Source of the DNA: a virus
Reading direction: 5' to 3' (one strand)
DNA: 64,000 bases
Virus record (IMG/VR): IMGVR_UViG_3300035670_000008
Location: 1 to 64,000 of that record
The notes beneath the pieces were generated by a model. The model was not told where the DNA came from and did not search any database. It worked only from the letters and a program-made list of their open reading frames with translations. This document shows positions 39,986 to 50,136 of this stretch, in pieces. Position 1 is the first letter of the stretch. Each line of letters begins with the position of its first letter. The position numbers were made by a program, and so were the translations under genes.

Positions 39986-42900
39986 GTGGTTAAGCAGAAC
40001 TACCCCGGTGTAATTGATAACGCAGCGACGACAGCAGTCACTTATCTAAGTGAATTGCTGGACGTTTCTGTCGACTACAACACAATTACACCTGGGCAAG
40101 TTCTAACCTACGACAGCGTCCTCCAGAAGTGGAAACCGGCTACCTTCAGTGCGGTGGTATCCGTTAACGGACTGACAGGCGTAGTTAGTTTAAGCACCAC
40201 CAACATCGGGGAAGGATCTAACCTTTACTTCACCAACAGCCGAGTAGACAGTCGGGTGGCTCAACTCCCGTTGAACCAACTGTCGGATGTCAATACTCTT
40301 GGGCAGGCTATTAACGACGTTCTAACCTACAACGGCTCGGCGTGGGTACCAGCTCCCGTAGCTACGGTACTAACTGTCCGGCTCGATGATTTAACCGATG
40401 TTACTATCTCTAATCCTGCTAACGGACAGGTCTTAACTTACAACTCAACTACTCAGCAGTGGGGGCCTGGAGCAGCGGTTACGTTAACTAACACAGACCA
40501 GCTACCAGAGGGCTCTAGTAATCTCTACTACACGACTGGGAGGGTTGACACACGCATCGGCCAGACGTCTATCAACGCGTTGTCTGATGTTAATACCAGT
40601 GGGAGTGTCAACGGGCAAGTCCTAGTTAAACAGTCTGGAATATGGCAGGGCGCTGATTTAGTTCTACCTACGACAACGGATGACCTACCGCAAGGGTCAA
40701 CCAATCTGTATTACAGCGACAGTCTGTTTGATACCCGGCTGGGTCAATCATCTCTTAACGCGTTGTCGGACGTAAACACCGTCGGTAGCGTTAACGGACA
40801 GGTACTGGTCAAGCAGTCTGATGTTTGGCAGGGGGCAGATTTAGTCTTACCGACGACAACGGACGATTTACCCCAAGGCACAACTAACAAGTATTATTCC
40901 AACTCCTTAGTAGACGCCCGGCTGGGACAGGTGTCTATAGATGCCTTTGTTGATGTCAGTCTAGCTGGTATTACTACCGGTCAGGTGTTGGCTTGGAACG
41001 GTAGTTTGCTCTCGCCTGTTACGGTATTAACGACGGCGAGCACGACAGACTCTATCAACCAAGGGACTAACCCAGACCGGCGGTATCTTAGTAATAGCAA
41101 CCTAACCACAGCGTTGGGCGTTCAGAGTATCAACGCGCTGTCGGACGTTACAATTGCTTCTCCGAAGGCTGGTCAGGCCCTAATCTATAACTCTTCGATT
41201 GGACAGTGGCAGGCTGGAGACGTTACCACGCTGTCTTATTCCTTTACCTGGCAGTCTAACGGAGACACTAGGGGCGTCCTTTACTGGTTAGGTACGGAGG
41301 CTTTAAAGGTTCCCCATACTAGCCCAGCGCTTAAATCTCAACCTTACGGATTGACAGTAACGTTATCGTCTAACCTCCCAGGCACGCCTACGTCTTATGC
41401 AGCAGACCGCAACGTTAATACCTTGGTTAGCACGGCTAGCGAACCAGGGGCTTGGATTATGTTCGACTTTGGGTCGAATAAACTTCTTAGCCCGAAGGAA
41501 TACACCATCCGGGGTCGTAATGACTCTGATACTAGGCACCTTCGTAACTGGAAGATACAGGTTAGTCAGGACGGGCTTAGCAACTGGATTGATGTTGACA
41601 CCCAAACGAATAATCCTAGTATCATTCAGGGTGGTTATTTCTATGGAGCTACTACAGCTGTAGATTCTTACCGCTACGTCCGTGTGCTGCAGACTGGGTT
41701 GGACTCTGACGGAACGGAGTATCTAACCTTATCAGAGGTTGAGTTCTACGGTGACTTAGTGATGTCTGGGGTCAGCGCCCCAACGACGACGGATGACTTA
41801 CCAGAAGGCACGACGAACCTCTACTACACCAACACCCGGGTTTCTAGCTATCTATCCTCCGCTACTAACTACGTCGGCACAAATGCGTTAACGAACAACG
41901 CTGTCACGTTCTCTAAGATTCAGCAGGTAGCCACCAACTCGTTGCTAGGTCGCTATACCGCCGGTACTGGGGTCGTAGAGGTAATTACTCTAGGGCCGGG
42001 GTTGGTACTTAACCAAGGGATTCTGTCTGCCCCAGGGAATAACCTAGTCACCTCCGTCGTGGGGGCGGTAGGGGATGTTACTGCTACTCAAGTTTCTACA
42101 GCGCTTAACGCTTTAACCGGCGCTAATCGAGTTAACTACAACTCCCTACAGAACACACCGACTGCGCTGCCTCCAAGCGGAGCTGCCAGCGGGGACTTAA
42201 CTGGAACCTACCCCAATCCAACGTTGGGTGCTAACGTAGTAACCTTCTCGAAGTTCCAGCAAATTAGCGCAAGCAAACTTCTAGGACGGTCTACAGCTGG
42301 CACCGGGAATGTCGAAGAACTTAGCTTAGGTACCGGCTTTACTTTAGTAGATGGAACGCTATCTGCAGTAGGAGAAAGCTCCCCACTGGAAGTCAAATAC
42401 AATGGTGTTGCCCAAGGCTACGCCTATACGGTGGATTTAATTGGGCTGCCTGATGGGTTAGTTTATGACGCAGGTACGAATACCTCTACTGTTTACTTAG
42501 CCCCGGTTACAGCAGCACAGCGGACGTTGAGCTTGTTAACCAACGCTGGTTTTGAGAGTCCAGCGGTTAGCAACTGGCAGAGCGTCACGGCTCCTGGCTG
42601 GGGTTCTATCTTACTGGGTAATAACGGGAATGCCTATGGGAACCCTAACGCCCCAGAAGGTACGCAGGTTTGGATTGGTCAAGTAACGATAGCAGGCGAT
42701 ACCCGCACGATTAGCCAAACAGTAACTATACCTGCGGGCTGTTACTCCCTGCGGGTTAGTCTTTGGTTGGCTAGTAGAAATGCTTCCAACAACATCACCG
42801 TCGAGATTCTTTTCAACGGTTCGGTGGTGTGGACGAAGACCCCAGTTACCCATACCAGTTGGCAGCAATATACAACTAGCTGGATTAGCGTAGTTGGTGG

Positions 42901-44581
42901 GTCTTCTTTGACCTTTGCTATCCGGCTTACTCAAGCGGTCAGCTCTGACCAAACTACGTTTGTAGACGGCATCACCTTTGAAGGCAAGCTCGCCGAGCTG
43001 CTGGCGTCTAACGTAGCCTTCACTCCATCAGGGACAATTGCAGCGTCTAGTGTACAGGCCGCTATCGCCGAGTTAGACACCGAAGTCAACTCGTCTTTGA
43101 CGACGATTAACACGGCTATCAATACGACGCTTCCTGGTTTAATTAACGCTAAAGAGCCTACGATTACTGCTGGTACACCCTTACAGTATTGGCGTGGCGA
43201 CAAGTCTTGGCAGACGTTACCCACGTCGTTACCCCCAGAGGGAGCTGCAGGTGGTGACTTAGCGGGCCAGTATCCTAACCCCAGTCTGGCTTCTACTGGT
43301 GTGCTGGCTGGCACCTACAGTAACCCAACTCTTACTGTTGACGCTAAAGGACGTATCACTTCTGCGGCAAATGGCGTAGGCGGCGGTGGTGGAGGAGTTT
43401 CCTTTACTAGTAACGTAGAAAGTCTACTGGCGACCAAGGAGCTAACCTCTGAAGACGCTTACTTCCAGTTCCTAACGCCTAGCGGGGCTAACCGCTCGGT
43501 CGTACTGACCCCTGGTTGGACAGGGCAAATCATTAACGACAGCGACGGCACTTATAGCATTGACATCAAAGAGACCGCTCTAGGGGATGTTGTCTATAGT
43601 CTGAATGCAGCTACGAACGTTCAGAGCGTGTTGGCTTGGTATAACGGCAGTGAATATGTTCTGCAAGAGACTGGGGTCTATATCCCCGATCCAGATAGCC
43701 TAAACGACCCTATCTATAACCGGGAGGCTATTTCAGCTACCAAGACGTTGACCTTACAGAGTCCTAAAGTCCAGCTGCTTACTCCAGTGGGAGTTGACCG
43801 GAACGTGGTGCTGGCAGTCGGCTGGCGTGGGTATGTCGTTAACTTAAGCGAAGGCGCTTATGGACTTCAACTACAAGAGACTGCCGGCGGACCAGTTGTT
43901 TATACACTTAGCGCTGTAACAAACACCCAAGCTGTCGAAGTGTGGCACGACGGTGTTGAGTTCTGGATTCGGGAAGTTGGGGTCTTTGAAGACTTAGGCA
44001 CGGTCATTGACTACAACACTCTAGCTAACAAGCCAACTATCCCTACAACTCTACCCCCTAACGGGGCTGCGGGTGGGTCTTTAGCTGGAACTTATCCTAA
44101 TCCAACGTTGGCGGCTACAGCGGTGACTCCAGGGTCGTACACCAACGCGAATATTACTGTTGGGGCAGACGGGCGTATTACTGCAGCTGCTAATGGTACC
44201 GGTGGTGGCGGAGGTTCTGTTAACTTTACCTGTAACCTTGAGACATTGGCAGGAACCAAAACTCTAGCGGCTGACAGCCCCTACTTCCAACTGCTTAACC
44301 CCAACGGGGCAGCCCGTAGCGTTGAGCTGCACATCGGTTGGACGGGTCAGATTATTAATGACAGTGATGGTACCTACCCAATTAACTTAACCAGCGGGGC
44401 TACCCAGATTGCGGAGCTGTCGGCGGCTACGAATCTAAAGAGCGTCCTCGTTTGGTACGCCGGGACAGAGTATGTTGTACAGCAGACCGGTATATTTCAG
44501 CAGGAGTCTAACTACTCCGCCGGTGGGCTGACTAACACACAGCAAACCATGCTTAAGCTAGCACTACGGAGGGGGTTGTAG
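39986..44581 (+). CDS. Giant modular tail fibre with discoidin and carbohydrate-binding domains, 1531 aa
   Basis: A GTG start at 39986 follows the previous stop. The first 420 residues have repeats of [23 protein letters not shown] and GQVLVKQS, making a fibre shaft. Residues about 430-590 match an F5/8-type C (discoidin) domain ([29 protein letters not shown]). Another stretch of [19 protein letters not shown] follows. A jelly-roll region (residues about 845-1000, [12 protein letters not shown]) resembles carbohydrate-binding modules. Three later units have [26 protein letters not shown]. The modular design suggests glycan binding on the host surface. Confidence 0.85.
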   Translation: MVKQNYPGVIDNAATTAVTYLSELLDVSVDYNTITPGQVLTYDSVLQKWKPATFSAVVSVNGLTGVVSLSTTNIGEGSNLYFTNSRVDSRVAQLPLNQLSDVNTLGQAINDVLTYNGSAWVPAPVATVLTVRLDDLTDVTISNPANGQVLTYNSTTQQWGPGAAVTLTNTDQLPEGSSNLYYTTGRVDTRIGQTSINALSDVNTSGSVNGQVLVKQSGIWQGADLVLPTTTDDLPQGSTNLYYSDSLFDTRLGQSSLNALSDVNTVGSVNGQVLVKQSDVWQGADLVLPTTTDDLPQGTTNKYYSNSLVDARLGQVSIDAFVDVSLAGITTGQVLAWNGSLLSPVTVLTTASTTDSINQGTNPDRRYLSNSNLTTALGVQSINALSDVTIASPKAGQALIYNSSIGQWQAGDVTTLSYSFTWQSNGDTRGVLYWLGTEALKVPHTSPALKSQPYGLTVTLSSNLPGTPTSYAADRNVNTLVSTASEPGAWIMFDFGSNKLLSPKEYTIRGRNDSDTRHLRNWKIQVSQDGLSNWIDVDTQTNNPSIIQGGYFYGATTAVDSYRYVRVLQTGLDSDGTEYLTLSEVEFYGDLVMSGVSAPTTTDDLPEGTTNLYYTNTRVSSYLSSATNYVGTNALTNNAVTFSKIQQVATNSLLGRYTAGTGVVEVITLGPGLVLNQGILSAPGNNLVTSVVGAVGDVTATQVSTALNALTGANRVNYNSLQNTPTALPPSGAASGDLTGTYPNPTLGANVVTFSKFQQISASKLLGRSTAGTGNVEELSLGTGFTLVDGTLSAVGESSPLEVKYNGVAQGYAYTVDLIGLPDGLVYDAGTNTSTVYLAPVTAAQRTLSLLTNAGFESPAVSNWQSVTAPGWGSILLGNNGNAYGNPNAPEGTQVWIGQVTIAGDTRTISQTVTIPAGCYSLRVSLWLASRNASNNITVEILFNGSVVWTKTPVTHTSWQQYTTSWISVVGGSSLTFAIRLTQAVSSDQTTFVDGITFEGKLAELLASNVAFTPSGTIAASSVQAAIAELDTEVNSSLTTINTAINTTLPGLINAKEPTITAGTPLQYWRGDKSWQTLPTSLPPEGAAGGDLAGQYPNPSLASTGVLAGTYSNPTLTVDAKGRITSAANGVGGGGGGVSFTSNVESLLATKELTSEDAYFQFLTPSGANRSVVLTPGWTGQIINDSDGTYSIDIKETALGDVVYSLNAATNVQSVLAWYNGSEYVLQETGVYIPDPDSLNDPIYNREAISATKTLTLQSPKVQLLTPVGVDRNVVLAVGWRGYVVNLSEGAYGLQLQETAGGPVVYTLSAVTNTQAVEVWHDGVEFWIREVGVFEDLGTVIDYNTLANKPTIPTTLPPNGAAGGSLAGTYPNPTLAATAVTPGSYTNANITVGADGRITAAANGTGGGGGSVNFTCNLETLAGTKTLAADSPYFQLLNPNGAARSVELHIGWTGQIINDSDGTYPINLTSGATQIAELSAATNLKSVLVWYAGTEYVVQQTGIFQQESNYSAGGLTNTQQTMLKLALRRGL
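40510..41000 (+). repeat. In-gene repeats in giant fibre
   Basis: Repeat units of about 65 aa run from [11 protein letters not shown] to GQVL and recur at least three times ([23 protein letters not shown]). They are about half to two thirds identical to one another and probably form stacked shaft segments. Confidence 0.7.
43380..44500 (+). repeat. Repeated late module in giant fibre
   Basis: Three units of about 95 aa carry [18 protein letters not shown] or EAISATKTL, then RS/RNVV-L--GW-G-I-N-S-G-Y and [12 protein letters not shown]-like ends. They are tandem copies of one domain, alternating with [20 protein letters not shown] linkers. Confidence 0.7.
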
Positions 44582-44584
44582 AGT

Positions 44585-45328
44585 ATGCCTACTGAGCTTA
44601 AATACCCATTCTCTAAAACTGTCTTAAGGGCTGACCCTTACGCTAAGAATGTAATACTTTATTTAAAAGGAGACGGGGTTGATAACAGCACTTCTATTTT
44701 AGACAGCTCTCTAGTTTATCCAAAGACTCCTAGCTCAAATACCGGTGTAGTAACAAGTACTTCAGAAGCTAAATATGGCAGCTCCAGTCTTTACTTTGCT
44801 GGCTCGAATAATAGTAGGTTACTGTATGCCGACCAGTCTGATTGGGATTTTGATGCAGGTGATTATACAATAGAATGGTGGGGAAAGAGTATAACTGCGG
44901 CTAATGCTGGTGCTACATACACCGCTGTGTTAGGTAATGCTCCAGATGTGGGTGCCTCTCAGGCTGGTTGGATAATCACGCATACCCCTAGTATCAACGC
45001 TATTGGTTTACATGTTAGTACTGGCGGCGGCTCTTGGAATGTTGTTAATCATTCCGCTAACACTGGAGCACCTGTTTCAGGGTGGGTGCATTATGCTTTT
45101 GTAAGAGAAGGTAATAATAGTCTTGTTTTTATTGGCGGCACTTTAATGAGCACAACACCATTTTTATCTAGTAACATGCCTTATTCTTCTCTTTCTTTTT
45201 GGGTTGGTAGAACTTCCAGCGGTTATTTTAACTTGACGGGCTATTTAGACTCCATTCGTATAACAAAACGAGTGGCCCGCTACACTTCCAACTTTAACCC
45301 AGAGAGTGATACCTATCTTGCTTACTAA
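44585..45328 (+). CDS. LamG/concanavalin-like fold tail protein, 247 aa
   Basis: YGSSSLYFAGSNNSRL, FDAGDYTIEWWGK, GWVHYAFVREGNN and GYLDSIRITKRVARYTSNF match the laminin-G/concanavalin-like jelly-roll found in many phage tail proteins. It probably binds glycans. The base composition is more AT-rich than the neighbouring fibre genes, hinting at separate acquisition. Confidence 0.8.
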   Translation: MPTELKYPFSKTVLRADPYAKNVILYLKGDGVDNSTSILDSSLVYPKTPSSNTGVVTSTSEAKYGSSSLYFAGSNNSRLLYADQSDWDFDAGDYTIEWWGKSITAANAGATYTAVLGNAPDVGASQAGWIITHTPSINAIGLHVSTGGGSWNVVNHSANTGAPVSGWVHYAFVREGNNSLVFIGGTLMSTTPFLSSNMPYSSLSFWVGRTSSGYFNLTGYLDSIRITKRVARYTSNFNPESDTYLAY

Positions 45329-45333
45329 CTGCT

Positions 45334-45762
45334 ATGGCTAAATCAGACGTTCTTTACATTCCCAAGCAATACCAAGCCTTTGGCAACTCCTTTGCCAGTG
45401 CTGACGGCACGAACCTCAAGACGTTATACACCGCGCCGACGGACGATGCTAACCTTATCTTGCTCAGCATTACTAGCTCTGATACAGCGGCAACGGACGT
45501 GTTGCTGTACCTAACCATCGGCGGCACCGACCGGCTGATTGGTCACATCGACGTACCCATCGGCGCTGGCACCAATGGCACAGCCAACGCTGTTGACGGG
45601 CTAAATGCTACTAATCTCCCCTTTATCTTGGTCGATGACACAGGGATTAATCACTTTTTACCTCTGAAGGGTGGGGTGATTCTGAAAGCTGGTATGCGCG
45701 CGGCTGTGACCTCTGGTTGCACCGTTACAATTACTGGTATCGTAGCTGACTACACAGCTTAG
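45334..45762 (+). CDS. Phage structural-type small protein, 142 aa
   Basis: Starts MAKSDVLYIPKQYQAF. Contains LLYLTIGGTDRLIGH, GAGTNGTANAVDGL and LPLKGGVILKAGM, a small beta-sandwich pattern. The gene at 47638 is its paralogue (GSGTNGTQDSVEA, LQAGTMLTM). A minor tail or decoration role is likely but not proven. Confidence 0.65.
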   Translation: MAKSDVLYIPKQYQAFGNSFASADGTNLKTLYTAPTDDANLILLSITSSDTAATDVLLYLTIGGTDRLIGHIDVPIGAGTNGTANAVDGLNATNLPFILVDDTGINHFLPLKGGVILKAGMRAAVTSGCTVTITGIVADYTA

Positions 45763-45770
45763 GGGGAGTT

Positions 45771-46412
45771 ATGTTGAAGGGTGGTGTAGGGCGTAGTGGT
45801 TTAACATTACCTGCAAAAAGCGGCTCTAGTAATGTAGTCACTAGAATCGTCAATATACCTTTTGTTAACAACAATTTGTATGAAGGTGTTTTTTATTATA
45901 TTGGCACTAAATTTGGCACTCAACCTTATACCAACGCCGCTCTTATATCTGATGAAAATTATAGAGTTAAATTTCATCATGGGCAGTTATATCAAGACTC
46001 TGCGGGCTTAGGCCCTTTTTTACTTCTAAATAGACCTGCCAGTCTCACTCAAGCTAGGGCTCCTTTCCACACAGCCCAATATGCTGACTACGCTCTTATT
46101 GTTATACTCCCACCAAGGCTTAAACTAAAGCTAACAGGTTTTTCTATTCAAGGTAGAACTGATTATGAAGGGGGATACGTAACTCAACTACGGGTGACCG
46201 GTTGTAAAAACACACCAGTCTTAGCCCCTATGTTTCAAGACTTCGGCACTTTTAACACAAATATAACAACGCAAGGGGTGATGTATACACAGTCAAACCT
46301 TGTTTCTAATGACTACTACACTTCGTTTAACTTTACCCGCTTGGCTGACGGATACAATGGTTACTTTATATGCCCCTTCTTAGAGATATATGGCGAGTTA
46401 TCTATAGGTTAG
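45771..46412 (+). CDS. Hypothetical tail protein, 213 aa
   Basis: Good Shine-Dalgarno (AGGGGGAG) 5 nt before ATG 45771. The sequence is AT-rich and beta-rich, with FSIQGRTDYEGGYVT and a final FLEIYGEL reminiscent of discoidin-like domain ends. Tail-fibre context. Function not established. Confidence 0.6.
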   Translation: MLKGGVGRSGLTLPAKSGSSNVVTRIVNIPFVNNNLYEGVFYYIGTKFGTQPYTNAALISDENYRVKFHHGQLYQDSAGLGPFLLLNRPASLTQARAPFHTAQYADYALIVILPPRLKLKLTGFSIQGRTDYEGGYVTQLRVTGCKNTPVLAPMFQDFGTFNTNITTQGVMYTQSNLVSNDYYTSFNFTRLADGYNGYFICPFLEIYGELSIG

Positions 46413-46414
46413 TT

Positions 46415-47629
46415 ATGACCAAGTTTATTTACTCTGCTAAGAACCCTGGCGCTACCGCTGCTGTTGCAGCTACAGTTGCTACCTTTACCGCTACTACTTC
46501 TTCCCTAGCGACCAATGCCAGCGAGGATATTAACTATGCTGTTGCTGAGTCAGGTATCTTAGTAAGCTTCACTGCTAACCGAGCCTGTCTAGTCCGAGTC
46601 TATGACTCTGCTACCACCCGCGCAGCAGATACTCGTACCTACAATCAAGCAGTCCCGGCGGCGGGCGTGACCGGACTTATCGTAGAGCTAGAGATTGACC
46701 CAGCTATTGCAGCTAACTTAGATGTCAACGTTATCTTTGCTAACGACGATGCACCGCAGAGTGAGTCGTTATACGTTAGGGTGTTTAACTTAGATGTACC
46801 GGCGGCTATTACTTTAACTCTGAAAGCTGTCAGGTTTGTTGAAGTTGTTCCTGCATTATCCAGAGAGGTCTTGACTGCTAACCGTACTTACTACGTTAAC
46901 ACCACCACAGGGTCTAATAGCAACGACGGACTGAGCCTAGAAAGTCCTTTTCTGTCTGCAACTTATGCAAGCCAGCTCATAAGTAAAAGCTTAGATTGCA
47001 GCCTTTTTGACGTCACTATTGAACAGGTGGGTAACGAGACGGCAGGCGTAGTATTAACGCCTATTTTTGGTAGCGGCAAGCTTCTGTTTAAAGGTAGTGT
47101 TCCCGGCACCCAAATAGATAATGTAGGCGGGCTTAGTGCAGTAGAAATATGGGGTAACGGTGGGGGTGTATTTGAGTTACAAAATCTGGTGCTTGGAAAT
47201 ACCTGTGACCAATGCCTTAGTCTTAATAACGGGGCCACTATTAACACATTGGATAATATTGAATACAAAAATGGTAAGTTTGGGATTTTGTGTTTGACAG
47301 GCTGCCGTTTGTCCGCCAAAAAGAACTTTTCTTTTTCTGGAAACCGCTGGATATACCCGGTCTACTGTATTGATGCTGACATTACTTTTCACACCATTAA
47401 CCCGGCTCCAGGGGCTATAACCCTAGCTTCAGGTAGTGCTTGGAGCGGTTACTATTTTATCTACTGCGAGCGTGGATATGTACGTCTGTACAACTCAGCT
47501 TATGTAACCTTTTCTGGTAGTGGTACCGGAGGTCGTATTCGATGTGATTATGATGGAAAGGTTATTAGAGGGAACGTGGCTGTTCCAGGCAGCGGAGACT
47601 TGCTGCAAAATGGTGGTGCTGTTTATTAA
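46415..47629 (+). CDS. Putative tail spike with right-handed beta-helix, 404 aa
   Basis: ATG at 46415 (MTKFIYSAKNPG) lies right after the previous stop, and an upstream ATG at 46370 is rejected. The N-terminal domain (VRVYDSATTRAADTRTY) resembles the end of the fibre at 34964. From residue about 140, ANRTYYVNTTTGSNSNDGLS introduces a pectin-lyase-like beta-helix with repeated short turns, typical of polysaccharide-degrading spikes. No catalytic triad can be assigned. Confidence 0.7.
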   Translation: MTKFIYSAKNPGATAAVAATVATFTATTSSLATNASEDINYAVAESGILVSFTANRACLVRVYDSATTRAADTRTYNQAVPAAGVTGLIVELEIDPAIAANLDVNVIFANDDAPQSESLYVRVFNLDVPAAITLTLKAVRFVEVVPALSREVLTANRTYYVNTTTGSNSNDGLSLESPFLSATYASQLISKSLDCSLFDVTIEQVGNETAGVVLTPIFGSGKLLFKGSVPGTQIDNVGGLSAVEIWGNGGGVFELQNLVLGNTCDQCLSLNNGATINTLDNIEYKNGKFGILCLTGCRLSAKKNFSFSGNRWIYPVYCIDADITFHTINPAPGAITLASGSAWSGYYFIYCERGYVRLYNSAYVTFSGSGTGGRIRCDYDGKVIRGNVAVPGSGDLLQNGGAVY

Positions 47630-47637
47630 TTAAACTT

Positions 47638-48006
47638 ATGTCCCAAGTCATCTATTCTTCTCATTACCCTGGACACAATACACCTTTGGCGGTGGTTGTT
47701 AGCGAATACTCTCGTCTAACCAATACCTTAGACGACACATTAGGGAACAAGCTGTTCTTTGCTATCCGTAAAGACGGCGTCGACTACCCTATTTCCTGGG
47801 TGGCTTTACCAGTTGGGTCGGGAACAAACGGTACGCAAGACTCTGTAGAGGCAATCATAGCTACGACCTTTTTACACCGGCAGATAGATAATAATGCCAA
47901 TCCTTACTTTGAGCTCCAAGCTGGAACTATGTTAACTATGAAGCCGGAGAACCCTGCTTCTCCAAATAAAACAATTTGGGTTCTTACCACACAAGAGGAT
48001 TACTAA
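47638..48006 (+). CDS. Paralogue of the 45334 structural-type protein, 122 aa
   Basis: ISWVALPVGSGTNGTQDSVEAI and ELQAGTMLTMKPE match segments of the 142-aa protein at 45334. It probably has the same fold and may sit at the same joint of the tail. Gene spacing is 8 nt. Confidence 0.6.
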   Translation: MSQVIYSSHYPGHNTPLAVVVSEYSRLTNTLDDTLGNKLFFAIRKDGVDYPISWVALPVGSGTNGTQDSVEAIIATTFLHRQIDNNANPYFELQAGTMLTMKPENPASPNKTIWVLTTQEDY

Positions 48007-48009
48007 GCC

Positions 48010-48282
48010 GTGACTCAAATTATTAAGCTGCGGAACATCCCCACCCCGGTCGTTGATGTTGTCTACGTCAACGTTAACTACCCTGGGATGCTGCTCTACG
48101 GTGATGTTACCCAGGTCGTACCTAACTACTATGCTTATAATAACCCGCTGTTGTTGCTTACCGAACTAGAGCGGGACACGGGGGAGATTATCTACGCGCC
48201 AACTAGTTTCCAAACGACTGGTAGCGCAGAGTATGCAGCTCCGGCGCTGGGGTCGCTGACGGTTAACGCAAGGGGGTTCTAA
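48010..48282 (+). CDS. Hypothetical small tail-region protein, 90 aa
   Basis: GTG start at 48010 just after the previous stop. Beta-rich (VDVVYVNVNYPGMLLYG). Ends one base before the first of four tandem paralogues. Perhaps a connector or chaperone. Function unknown. Confidence 0.6.
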   Translation: MTQIIKLRNIPTPVVDVVYVNVNYPGMLLYGDVTQVVPNYYAYNNPLLLLTELERDTGEIIYAPTSFQTTGSAEYAAPALGSLTVNARGF

Positions 48283-49200
48283 GTGCCACTTATCTTTCTT
48301 AACGGCGGGGCACCCGACTACATGGGGTATGTCTTTACGACTACCTCTGACTTGATTAACACAATAGAGAATACCCTTCAGACAGCAGGCTGGCAGACGG
48401 TAGAGAAAGCCGGCGACGGGCTGACCTTATTCATGAAGGGTATTACCAGTCAGAACTCCCATGAGTGCTTCATGGAGTTTAAGGTATCCGCTAATGGGAG
48501 TGTTACCAACGGCTTTTTCTTAGACCAACGTGGCTTTCATGATGCTGCTCGCAGTGCTGGTTCTCCAGCAAATATCCTACGACATAGCTACGTGGTCGGG
48601 CACCCCAACCGGCTGTGGCTGACTGCTGATAACGACTCAGGCTGTATGGCTATTCTGGATGCGACTAATACAATGCGCGGCTCTCATTTCGGCTATCTAA
48701 ACCGGGTGGACACCACCGACCAATGGGCTTGGATGATAGGTTGGATACATCCTCTAGGTTACGCATACGCTTACACAGCTAAGTCCAAGTTTAATAACAC
48801 TAACTGGCGGCTGTTGAGTGATGATTACAATTCTTATGCAAACCGAGCCCAAAGTACTAATCCTACTATCCCGACGTCTACATTTGACTTCATGCAACGA
48901 GGGTTTGGTTTGTATAATTTTTATGCTTATGGCCACGTTAACAATCCATTCTACAACGGTCATTACGGTCGGTTGAATTACACAGGTCGTCCAGTTATAG
49001 ACCCGTACTGCTATCAGGAAGGCCGTGGCTCGACGACTGCTTATGGGGGTTATCAACTACTTTACTTCCGGGGTTATGTTAAACACGCTTACTGCGGGGT
49101 AGCGACGTTACCTGCAGCAGCTCAAGTTGTGGACACAACGGGCTACCGGATATTATCTGCGGGTGCGGCTGGTAACTGGCAAGGAATGAGGATAGCATAA
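48283..49200 (+). CDS. Tandem tail-protein paralogue 1, 305 aa
   Basis: Starts with GTG (MPLIFLNGGAPDYMGYVF). The shared family pattern is NG-APDY-G-F at the start, NRLWLTAD--SG, HFGYLNRVDTTDQWAWMIG, a variable middle, GRGSTTAY, YFRGYVKHAYCGVA and a final WQGMRIA. Likely a receptor-facing tail protein. First of four copies with stop/start overlaps. Confidence 0.75.
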   Translation: MPLIFLNGGAPDYMGYVFTTTSDLINTIENTLQTAGWQTVEKAGDGLTLFMKGITSQNSHECFMEFKVSANGSVTNGFFLDQRGFHDAARSAGSPANILRHSYVVGHPNRLWLTADNDSGCMAILDATNTMRGSHFGYLNRVDTTDQWAWMIGWIHPLGYAYAYTAKSKFNNTNWRLLSDDYNSYANRAQSTNPTIPTSTFDFMQRGFGLYNFYAYGHVNNPFYNGHYGRLNYTGRPVIDPYCYQEGRGSTTAYGGYQLLYFRGYVKHAYCGVATLPAAAQVVDTTGYRILSAGAAGNWQGMRIA

Positions 49201-50135
49201 TGCCTTTAGTATTTGTAAACGGGCAAGCACCGGACTACAGCGGGTTTATCTTTACGACATCCACTGGGGTTATTGATAAAGTCCAAGAGACGTTGGTTGC
49301 CGCGGGCTGGACGACTTATTACAAAGCTCCAGACGGGCTGTCGCTAACGATGGTGGGTACGACGGCGGCGGGGGTCCATACCTGCAGCATGGAGTTTAAC
49401 GTCGGAACCTACGGGTCGGTAACCAATGGGAAGTACTTAAACCTCCGGGCTTGGCATGAACCTACTAAAGTTACCGGAAGTCCTATTAATATCCACCGAT
49501 TGATTTTTGTTGAAGGTAAAATCAATCGGCTGTGGCTGACGGCTGACCAAGACTCAGGTTGTATTTCTATCTGGGGGGCTGAAGGCAGCATGACCGGCTG
49601 GCACTTTGGGTTTCTAGATCGGATAGATACTACCGACCAATGGGCTTGGATGATCGGACAGTTGGCTACTAGTAGCTATCCAACGGCTTACGTCGCTAAG
49701 TCTAAGCACGCCAATACCAACTGGTATCGATTAAGCAATGACTTTGGGTCTGGCACCAGTGCCAACAGCGCCGAGTTTAACTCGGACTATGCTACCTACC
49801 CGCAGACGACGTTAGACTTTACGATGCGGGGGCAGTGGTATGAAAATTCTTTAACTTATGGTGACACCCGTAATGCTTTCTTCAACCCCTGGCAGGGGCG
49901 GTTGAATTACAACGGACAAGCCATTATAGACCCATACTGTTACATGGAAGGTCGAGGGTCTATGGCTGCTTATACGGTCGGTAGTTATCTGCCATTGTAT
50001 TACCGAGGCTACGTCAAGAATGCTTACTGCGGGGTGGCTAGTTTACCGGCGGCTGCCCAGTTAGTAGACGCAGCTACAGGCTACCGGATTCTGTCGGTTG
50101 GTGGTGCTTGGTGGCAAGGAATGAGGATTTTGTGA
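49200..50135 (+). CDS. Tandem tail-protein paralogue 2, 311 aa
   Basis: Overlaps the previous stop (TAATG). Same framework as copy 1: MPLVFVNGQAPDYSGF, HFGFLDRIDTTDQWAWMIG, YRGYVKNAYCGVAS, ends WWQGMRIL. The segment after TDQWAW and around residues 160-230 differs most from its neighbours, pointing to variable surface regions. Confidence 0.75.
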   Translation: MPLVFVNGQAPDYSGFIFTTSTGVIDKVQETLVAAGWTTYYKAPDGLSLTMVGTTAAGVHTCSMEFNVGTYGSVTNGKYLNLRAWHEPTKVTGSPINIHRLIFVEGKINRLWLTADQDSGCISIWGAEGSMTGWHFGFLDRIDTTDQWAWMIGQLATSSYPTAYVAKSKHANTNWYRLSNDFGSGTSANSAEFNSDYATYPQTTLDFTMRGQWYENSLTYGDTRNAFFNPWQGRLNYNGQAIIDPYCYMEGRGSMAAYTVGSYLPLYYRGYVKNAYCGVASLPAAAQLVDAATGYRILSVGGAWWQGMRIL

Positions 50136-50136
50136 T

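Noticed and set aside
37000-44500. Long opposite-strand open frames in the tail genes (for example 38795-39148 and 42611-42952)
   Set aside because: They are mirrors of Gly-, Ser- and Thr-rich repeats in other frames, with Pro-rich or low-complexity products and no ribosome binding sites.
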